This document shows, one piece after another, positions 1-4,571 of a DNA stretch of 11,167 nucleotides. Positions within the stretch are counted from its first letter, which is position 1, and each line of letters begins with the position of its first letter. Under the pieces are notes generated by a model, which made no database searches, was not told the origin of the DNA, and saw only the letters and a program-made list of their open reading frames with translations. Origin of the DNA: Chloroflexota bacterium (GTDB lineage Bacteria; Chloroflexota; Dehalococcoidia; Lucifugimonadales; Lucifugimonadaceae); contig JAJCYX010000328.1 of assembly GCA_029262715.1 (NCBI GenBank), forward strand, positions 1 to 11,167. The letters run 5' to 3'. A program made the position numbers and the translations under genes.

Positions 1-113
1 GCCCCAAGAATCCGCAGGGCCTGATTGCGGCGCGCGTGCTCCTCTTTGTTAGCGCCGAAAAAACGCCGTAAAGCATGTTTACTTTGTTCTAAATTGCCAC
101 TTTCTGCCATCAT
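1..113 (-). CDS. 5' end of an unidentified leftward gene (partial)
   Basis: On the minus strand an open frame starts at ATG 113 or at the adjacent in-frame ATG at 110 and runs off the window edge without a stop. The visible N-terminus is about 36 residues and very basic: MAESGNLEQSKHALRRFFG, then a charged stretch ending ARRNQALRILG. An AGGG lies six bases before the ATG at 110, which favours that start over 113. I do not recognise the family. The basic leader ending just as hydrophobic residues begin could precede a membrane anchor, but too little is visible to say so. The gene is divergent from the spondin-domain gene, with about 550 bp between them. Confidence 0.4.
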   Translation of the reverse strand, partial: MMAESGNLEQSKHALRRFFGANKEEHARRNQALRILG

Positions 114-185
114 CTGCCCTTATAACCCAGATTTTGACCGATGGCGAACGACATTGCAACTATTGACGTGCGGGACGGGCATTCC

Positions 186-195
186 CTGAATTCAG
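186..195. repeat. 10-bp perfect palindrome
   Basis: CTGAATTCAG reads the same on both strands. It lies 73 bases upstream of the leftward gene start at 113 and 8 bases from a second palindrome (203-217). Its position between divergent genes would suit a regulator-binding site, but a 10-bp palindrome is also compatible with chance. Confidence 0.3.
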
Positions 196-202
196 AATAA
201 TC

Positions 203-217
203 GACCACGTAGTGGTC
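203..217. promoter_or_regulatory. Interrupted palindrome, possible operator
   Basis: GACCACGTAGTGGTC has perfect 6-bp arms around a 3-bp centre. Its size and symmetry are typical of a dimeric regulator half-site pair. It sits about 90 bases upstream of the leftward partial gene. No regulator gene is adjacent in the window, so the role is a guess. Confidence 0.3.
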
Positions 218-334
218 TCCGACCCCATAAGTTCATCAAGGGTGGCATTCGATTTTTCCGATCGGGATCAGCAATAACGGATATCTGTTTATCGCTACCG
301 GGGTCTGCAATCTGGGCCGCTCCCGAACCGAGCT

Positions 335-432
335 TGTGTCGCAAGCCGATCTTCAGCGCGTTCCATAACGCAAAGCATGGTGACCGGTCGATCCTCTTCT
401 CTGTTCCTTGTTATCGAAGAAATCCGAGTCTC
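335..432. repeat. Left copy of ~90-bp direct repeat flanking the spondin gene
   Basis: Imperfect direct repeat of 1574-1662, offset 1.24 kb, in the same orientation. It includes an identical 22-base core at 410-431 and an alignable flank on the left side, with shared blocks around the bases complementary to TGAAGATC and GACAC. One 9-base insertion distinguishes this copy. Confidence 0.6.
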
Positions 433-470
433 CGGGGCCCACCATTTTCTCAAGTATCCCTGGTTGAATG
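335..470 (-). pseudogene. Decayed 3' fragment of an enolase-superfamily gene
   Basis: Read on the minus strand this stretch matches the 3' end and downstream flank of the intact enolase gene at 1637-2824. A block of 22 identical bases codes for DSDFFDN in both. The intact gene then has a TAG stop, while this copy has AAG. Similarity of roughly 75-80% continues through the flank, with one 9-base gap, to about position 335. In the upstream direction a neighbouring frame gives TFNQGYLRKWWAPE where the intact protein has TFIPEEAKKYLRPE. The two are the same length, with T, F, K, P and E conserved, so a one-base deletion separates the two frames. No start, no active-site region and no ribosome site remain. 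The right-hand limit near 470 is approximate. Confidence 0.55.
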
Positions 471-534
471 TGCGGTTCTTGGTTGGAAGAATTTTGGCCA
501 AAAACGCACCTGTTCGATTCGTTTAGCAAATCGT

Positions 535-561
535 AAGGATTTCGTTGTCTTCAGAATCCTT
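535..561. repeat. Stem-loop with 7-bp arms
   Basis: AAGGATT at 535-541 pairs perfectly with AATCCTT at 555-561 across a 13-base loop. A second smaller inverted repeat (CGATT 515-519 with AATCG 529-533) lies just upstream. Both are 100-150 bases ahead of the spondin gene start. They could be a leader structure or an operator, and nothing here distinguishes these. Confidence 0.3.
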
Positions 562-650
562 CGCCCTCTTAGGCTGACCACGGCTCATCGAAATGCACGA
601 TTTTCGCAGTGGGGCCAATTCTGCACGGAAACGGTAATCAGCCGCAAAAA

Positions 651-655
651 AGGGG
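651..655 (+). promoter_or_regulatory. Ribosome binding site of the spondin-domain gene
   Basis: AGGGG lies six bases before the ATG at 662. It selects this start over the later in-frame ATG at 692 and keeps the basic residues of the signal peptide. Confidence 0.7.
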
Positions 656-661
656 TTAGAG

Positions 662-1399
662 ATGACTGTTCAGATTGCAAAGCGTAGGAACATGTTCGTG
701 TTGTTCGCCGTTGCTATTGCCACGGTTGCGCTCACGCTCATCTTCACAGGGGTGGCATCAGGCGATAACGACGACAAAAACGGAAAAGGCGATCGCTACG
801 AAGTAACGATCACCAACATCACTAAGGGCCAGATCATTTCTCCGGCGGTTGTGGCCACGCATCGGAGCAGCCTGGATCCAATATTTACGTTGGGTTCGCC
901 AGCAAGCGACGAGCTGGCACAGGTAGCTGAAGATGCAATTCTCCAGCCATTGGTCGACAAGCTTGGAGACGATCCGGCTGTTGGTTCTGTTGAAGTCCTG
1001 TTCGGTGACGGACCTGGACCGATACTACCCGGTGCGACCGCGTCTTTCGAGATCAAGGCCGGTAAACGTGATCGAAACCTGTCACTGGTGGCAATGCTGG
1101 TGTCGACCAACGACACGTTCATGGGTCTGAATGGGATAGCGCTACCGAAGGGACGAGCAAGTGACTACCTTTCACCAGGCTACGATGCCGGTAGTGAGGT
1201 GAACAACGAAGACTGTGCCTTTATCCCGGGACCTCCCTGCGGCAATCCTGAAGTGCGAGACACCGTGGGAGCCGAGGGCTACGTCTACATCGGCAACGGT
1301 GTACACGGGTTTGCTGATCTGGATCCCGCGTTGCACGACTGGAACAATCCTGTAGCTAAGATCACAGTCCGCCGCATCCGCGGTGGCGATGACGACTAA
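662..1399 (+). CDS. Secreted spondin-domain protein
   Basis: This 245-residue protein has a signal peptide (basic residues 7-9, hydrophobic core about 11-31, small residues at 31-34), then a short acidic linker, then one spondin N-terminal-type domain from about residue 45 to 239. Family landmarks visible are NITKGQ (52-57), SPAVVATH (60-67), STND (148-151), YDAGSEVNNE (174-183), IPGPPC (188-193) and PVAKITVRRI (230-239). C185 and C193 could form a disulfide after export. The domain is known from animal F-spondin and also occurs in bacterial secreted proteins, where its role is poorly defined. It has a beta-sandwich fold with an acidic metal-binding patch. The protein ends in an acidic tail and carries no cell-wall or lipid anchor motif, so release into the periplasm or medium is inferred. 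The gene stands alone, followed by a hairpin. Confidence 0.85.
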   Translation: MTVQIAKRRNMFVLFAVAIATVALTLIFTGVASGDNDDKNGKGDRYEVTITNITKGQIISPAVVATHRSSLDPIFTLGSPASDELAQVAEDAILQPLVDKLGDDPAVGSVEVLFGDGPGPILPGATASFEIKAGKRDRNLSLVAMLVSTNDTFMGLNGIALPKGRASDYLSPGYDAGSEVNNEDCAFIPGPPCGNPEVRDTVGAEGYVYIGNGVHGFADLDPALHDWNNPVAKITVRRIRGGDDD

Positions 1400-1406
1400 C
1401 TAACAA

Positions 1407-1447
1407 CCGGCCTGCGCCCTACCTAACAGGTGCGGGGTGCAGGCCGG
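1407..1447. terminator. Strong hairpin after the spondin gene
   Basis: CCGGCCTGC (1407-1415) pairs perfectly with GCAGGCCGG (1439-1447), and inner CCC/GGG and CCT/AGG pairs can extend the stem to a 3-base loop. It starts 7 bases after the spondin stop codon and lies between convergent genes, so it could end transcription from either side. No T-run follows on either strand, so it is not a textbook intrinsic terminator. Confidence 0.5.
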
Positions 1448-1573
1448 AATGGTCGTTGAATACTTGTATTGGTGGGTGTCCATTGGGCGATCTCGCACGG
1501 CCCACCAAAAATCTCTGACGGCTTGACCGATGAAACGTGCTGCCATTCGTTCATTCAGTTCTTTGCTGACATC

Positions 1574-1662
1574 AGTGTCAAACGCCGTGATCTTCACCAG
1601 CAGAGCAAAGCGGCCGGTTGATCCTATTCTCGGCTCCTAGTTATCGAAGAAATCCGAGTCTT
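1574..1662. repeat. Right copy of ~90-bp direct repeat (enolase 3' end and flank)
   Basis: This covers the last eight codons of the enolase gene and about 60 bases downstream of its stop. It aligns with 335-432 in the same orientation. The part inside the gene is nearly identical, while the flank has diverged by roughly a quarter. Confidence 0.6.
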
Positions 1663-2824
1663 CAGGCCGCAGATACTTCTTCGCTTCTTCCGGGATGAAG
1701 GTGACTCCAAGCCCAGGGGTGTTAGGAATGTTGATGTGGCTGTCTTTCACATCGAATCGTTCACCTTCCATGATGTCGAGCCACCACTCTGGCTTAGGTT
1801 GAGGCAACTCGAATGCGATGAAGTTGTCCGGTAGTACCGCCCCCAAATGCACCTGCGCAGCAAGGCCGATCAGGCCATCAAAGGTTCCGTGAGGGGCGAA
1901 GAGGATGCCATGCAAATCGGCGTACTCAGCAATGAACTTCATCTCGGCGATACCGCCAACGTCTGCAACGTCAGGTCCGAGTACATTTACGGCATTTCGC
2001 TCGATAAGTTCGACAAAGTTCTGGCGCAGGTAAATCTGTTCCCCGGTGTGAATCGGAGTCGATGTGTACGGGGTTATCTGCGTGTAAAGATCGGCGAGCA
2101 CGTACGGCGTGTAATCGCCCGTCACCATGTCTTCGAGCCACATGATGTTCGAGCCTTCGAGCTCCTTTGCCAGCTTTAGGGCATCTGGCACCGTCATGCC
2201 GGGGCCACAGTCCAGGGCAAGGCCAACGTCATCACCCAGAACGTCCTGGCACGCTTCGATGCACGCCAGCAGGTACTTGAAGCCCTTCGGGGTAATTGTG
2301 CCTCGGTTCGGGTAACGCTGAGATGTGACTGGTGTGCCGTAATAAAAGCCGTCCCTGTTCTGCATGCCGCCATGGAACGAAACCGCTTGCTTGATGATCG
2401 AGAAGTTGTAGGGGTGGTCCTTCATCTTCTGCATATCCGCAGCAAAGTGTTCTGGCTCACTGCCTTCGCGCTTGAAGCGCACATTGCCGTTGTAGACCTG
2501 AACTTTGTCTCGAACCTTGCCCCCGAGCAGCTTGTAGACCGGAACTCCCGCAGCTTTACCGGCGATATCCCAAAGCGCCATCTCGATCGCGCTAACTGCC
2601 GTCCCCCAGGGCTTGAAGGAGCCCATGCGACGTATGCCTAGCATCACCCGCTCTACGTCAGTCGGATCTTTTCCGATGATCATTTCACGATAGAACTCGA
2701 TCATCGGCTTCAGGTAAGGCTTAGCGGTCTCACCGGCGCCCACACCGTCGATTCCTTCATCGGTGGTGATTCGAACGACTGGTGCATCGCCGATTATGGC
2801 GACTTTGAGGTCTGTGATCTTCAA
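1637..2824 (-). CDS. Mandelate racemase/muconate lactonizing enzyme family (enolase superfamily) protein
   Basis: This 395-residue protein is full length for the superfamily. The N-terminal capping domain (about 1-115) includes the typical AVSAIEMALWDIAGKAAGVP (76-95). The barrel domain follows, with expected metal ligands D205 (LALDCG), E231 (WLED) and E262 (HTGEQ), a general acid/base H312 in APHG, D285/D288 in the GPDVADVGGI motif, and E339 in FELPQP. K145 stands where the family has its KxK motif. These enzymes abstract the proton alpha to a carboxylate, and this one is most likely a sugar-acid dehydratase or an epimerase/racemase. The substrate cannot be read from sequence. The start is TTG at 2824, supported by an AGGA eight bases upstream, with no ATG at the conserved N-terminus. 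It is divergent from the hydroxyacid dehydrogenase gene. D205 is followed by C-G rather than the common A-N or x-H. Confidence 0.88.
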   Translation of the reverse strand: MKITDLKVAIIGDAPVVRITTDEGIDGVGAGETAKPYLKPMIEFYREMIIGKDPTDVERVMLGIRRMGSFKPWGTAVSAIEMALWDIAGKAAGVPVYKLLGGKVRDKVQVYNGNVRFKREGSEPEHFAADMQKMKDHPYNFSIIKQAVSFHGGMQNRDGFYYGTPVTSQRYPNRGTITPKGFKYLLACIEACQDVLGDDVGLALDCGPGMTVPDALKLAKELEGSNIMWLEDMVTGDYTPYVLADLYTQITPYTSTPIHTGEQIYLRQNFVELIERNAVNVLGPDVADVGGIAEMKFIAEYADLHGILFAPHGTFDGLIGLAAQVHLGAVLPDNFIAFELPQPKPEWWLDIMEGERFDVKDSHINIPNTPGLGVTFIPEEAKKYLRPEDSDFFDN

Positions 2825-3078
2825 CGGCTTGGTCCTAACTTTTAACGTTGGCGTCGGGTAAGAAGTACGCCGAGATTGTAACGTCGTGTCGCTTCACGGT
2901 GGAATATATGACATCTAATCCGCAGGTAGTGGAATATGCCTTCTGGTCAATCCCATTGGACCCAGCATCTAGCCATCAGATGACTACGTTCCGTTGCTCT
3001 TACTCGTGTGCCGACGCATATGCGATGCAAACTGCCGGTACACTCCGCTCAACTAAAACCCTCAGGAGTCGCACCCTT
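2825..3078. promoter_or_regulatory. Divergent promoter region with 30-bp-spaced direct repeats
   Basis: This 254-base gap must hold the promoters of the leftward enolase and the rightward dehydrogenase. GTGGAATAT occurs twice, at 2899-2907 and 2929-2937, exactly 30 bp apart, or close to three helical turns. An inverted repeat CATCT/AGATG lies at 2966-2982. The enolase ribosome site (AGGA, complement of 2833-2836) and the dehydrogenase ribosome site (AGGAG, 3064-3068, ten bases before the ATG) bound it. A shared regulator is plausible but not shown. The open frame that extends upstream of the dehydrogenase from 2848 has no ribosome site and no family similarity. Confidence 0.4.
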
Positions 3079-3996
3079 ATGCCAGTTCACAATAAACCGC
3101 TGGTTGTTCACATCGACACGGAAGAGTCACAGCTTGAAGTGGAACGAGAGGCGTTGGCCGGTATCGATTGCGAGATCATCTCCGTCCCTGTCTCCAGTGA
3201 AGGCGAAATCATCGAGGCCATCAAGGAAGCTACGGTCGTCCTCAACAACCACTCACCAGTCACCGCAAATATGGTTGAGCACCTGAACGCGTGCAAGTTG
3301 ATCATCCGTTACGGCCACGGCTACGACACGGTGGATGTCGATGCCTGCACCAGGGCAGGCATCATCGTCACAAACATCGCAGGATCTACAAGCGAAGAGG
3401 TGTCAAACCACGCTCTTGCGCTCATGCTGGCGTCCGCCCGGGAGCTAAAGCGCCTGGATCGTGCGACTTGCGAAGGTCGCTGGGCCGAGGTCTACTCAAG
3501 GGAGATCTGCAACCGAATTGTCGGTGAGACCGTTGGAGTTGTCGGATTCGGCTGGATAGGCCGAGCCTTCGCTCGCAAGTGCAAGGCGCTTGGTATGAAT
3601 GTGCTGGTGCACGACCCGTACGTCGGCAGATGGTTGGCGACCGAGTACGGGATCAGGTTTGTTGAAAAACAGGAGCTGCTGGAATCTGCCGACTACGTTT
3701 CGATGCATATTCCGCATCTGTCCGGAACGCACCACTGGATCGACGCCGAAGCTCTGCGTACGATGAAAAAATCGGCGTACCTGGTGAATACAGCGCGTGG
3801 TCCAGTCGTTGACGAGGCGGCGCTGATCGATGCTCTGAGATCGGGTGAGATTGCTGGCGCGGGCATTGACGTTTACGAGGAGGAGCCACTATCTCCAAAC
3901 AACCCACTTCTGAGCATGGATAACGTTATGTGTACACCGCACATCTCTGGCTCATCCAAGATCGGTTGGGCAACGATCAGGCGAAGAGCCGGTTAA
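3079..3996 (+). CDS. D-isomer-specific 2-hydroxyacid dehydrogenase, C-terminally truncated
   Basis: This NAD(P)-dependent enzyme of the phosphoglycerate dehydrogenase-like family reduces 2-keto acids to D-2-hydroxyacids or the reverse. From the ATG at 3079 (AGGAG ten bases upstream) it encodes 305 residues. Visible are the substrate-loop region RYGHGYDTVDV (77-87), the nucleotide-binding GFGWIG (156-161) with D179 some 20 residues on, and the catalytic set R240 (NTARGP), E269 (YEEEP) and H288 (CTPHISG). A TAA at 3994-3996 stops it after RRRAG. The same frame continues after this codon with EAARVLRGERPEVVINPEVL, which is the normal end of the family. A single G-to-T change of a GAA codon would explain it. 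The lost segment normally forms the last helix packing on the substrate domain, so the product may be unstable. It is divergent from the enolase gene and may act on a keto acid derived from the same substrates. The substrate is unknown. Confidence 0.8.
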   Translation: MPVHNKPLVVHIDTEESQLEVEREALAGIDCEIISVPVSSEGEIIEAIKEATVVLNNHSPVTANMVEHLNACKLIIRYGHGYDTVDVDACTRAGIIVTNIAGSTSEEVSNHALALMLASARELKRLDRATCEGRWAEVYSREICNRIVGETVGVVGFGWIGRAFARKCKALGMNVLVHDPYVGRWLATEYGIRFVEKQELLESADYVSMHIPHLSGTHHWIDAEALRTMKKSAYLVNTARGPVVDEAALIDALRSGEIAGAGIDVYEEEPLSPNNPLLSMDNVMCTPHISGSSKIGWATIRRRAG

Positions 3997-4101
3997 GAGG
4001 CGGCAAGAGTGCTGAGAGGCGAACGGCCGGAAGTGGTGATTAACCCGGAGGTGTTGGGAATGTTGGGTCAAAGGCCTGGTACCGACACAACCAGTACCTG
4101 A
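3997..4101 (+). pseudogene. Orphaned C-terminal tail of the dehydrogenase
   Basis: In the same frame as the preceding gene, directly after its TAA, 34 codons encode EAARVLRGERPEVVINPEVL and then a short poorly conserved tail ending at TGA (4099-4101). The first 20 residues are the canonical C-terminus of 2-hydroxyacid dehydrogenases. No ribosome site or start codon would allow separate translation. The conserved sequence suggests the stop is recent, or is a sequencing error. Confidence 0.75.
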
Positions 4102-4157
4102 ACAACGCATAGAGCAGAACCATCGGTACATCAAGAAGCGTTACTGCCCGATATTGG

Positions 4158-4176
4158 GATTCAAACGATTTGAATC
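4158..4176. promoter_or_regulatory. Perfect 19-bp palindrome
   Basis: GATTCAAACGATTTGAATC has flawless 8-bp arms around a 3-base centre, with TTG (4154-4156) and CAA (4179-4181) adding symmetry further out. It lies 57 bases after the end of the decayed dehydrogenase tail and about 400 bases before the coiled-coil gene. It could be a regulator-binding site or an RNA hairpin. It is not followed by a T-run, so a terminator is less likely. Confidence 0.4.
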
Positions 4177-4305
4177 GACAAGTCGGTTCTAAATGGTAAT
4201 TGACGAGTTGTGTATCCATCTGAGGGTCAATACGTTGACCACTGCACCAGCAAGTCGACGGATATTCAAGATGAATTTGTCGACGCCAATGGCCGAGCCG
4301 TCGGC

Positions 4306-4560
4306 TTAGTCACGGGGCCAAATACCAACTCTATCTGCCAGCATTTCGGCGCATGAGCTGAGATCAAACAGAGCCTGTGCAGTCGGCTCGCCCACTTTGA
4401 CGGCGGCTCATTCTTGTGATGTAGGTGTTCGGATGGTGTGCAAAATGCCAGTAGCCAGAGTGAAAGTCATTGCGCAAATTTGATCACCGAGATCGTGAAC
4501 GCCTGGTTGCACCCGGTAATCCGTTGAACTACGCAATGGCACTGTTCGTTTGCTTAACTC
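4306..4560 (-). pseudogene. Degenerate remnant, weakly CaiB/BaiF CoA-transferase-like
   Basis: Read on the minus strand from about 4560, one frame gives TDYRVQPGVHDLGDQICA then MTFTLATGILHTIRTPTSQE, a TGA (complement of 4408-4410), then 33 more codons including GEPTAQALFDLSSCAEMLAD and RVGIWPRD before TAA (complement of 4306-4308). More protein-like sequence follows in the same frame to about 4190. The first part resembles the segment of family III CoA-transferases that runs from a conserved GD through a hydrophobic helix to an RTG-x-GQ motif, here degraded to RTPTSQ. I do not recognise the second part. No start codon with a ribosome site is present. The family call is tentative. The evidence for decay, a protein-like frame with several stops, is somewhat better. 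Confidence 0.28.
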
Positions 4561-4571
4561 ATTAGACGTGA

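Larger units (their letters stand above)
114..661. other. Intergenic region between divergent genes
   Basis: I find no intact gene in these 548 bases. The longer open frames on either strand lack ribosome sites and resemble no protein. The region contains a 10-bp palindrome (186-195), a 15-bp interrupted palindrome (203-217), a decayed copy of an enolase 3' end (335 to about 470), two small inverted repeats (515-533 and 535-561) and the ribosome site of the spondin gene. Promoters for both flanking genes must lie here, but I could not pick convincing -35/-10 pairs. Confidence 0.5.
4102..4571. other. Gene-poor region with decayed coding remnants
   Basis: No intact gene is visible in these 470 bases. 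On the minus strand one frame carries protein-like sequence interrupted by stops (described separately). A perfect 19-bp palindrome lies at 4158-4176. An inverted repeat CATTGCG (4468-4474) / CGCAATG (4532-4538) has tRNA-like spacing but no cloverleaf. The region supplies the upstream flank of the coiled-coil protein gene, whose ATG has no convincing ribosome site. Confidence 0.5.

Noticed and set aside
334..687. Plus-strand frame of 117 codons overlapping the spondin gene start
   Set aside because: Cysteine- and Arg-rich sequence of no family, no ribosome site, and overlaps both the decayed enolase copy and the spondin start.
1400..1597. Separate 65-codon minus-strand gene after the enolase gene, GTG start
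   Set aside because: No ribosome site; its 3' third is the spondin-gene hairpin and its 5' end lies in the repeated flank. Kept only as an observation on the frame continuing past the enolase stop.
2848..3078. In-frame upstream extension of the dehydrogenase by 77 codons
   Set aside because: The extension has no family similarity and no ribosome site, while ATG 3079 has AGGAG ten bases upstream and gives the normal family N-terminus.
4468..4538. tRNA gene suggested by 7-bp terminal arms CATTGCG/CGCAATG and 71-base length
   Set aside because: No T-arm with TTCRA before the 3' arm, no D-arm or anticodon stem on either strand.
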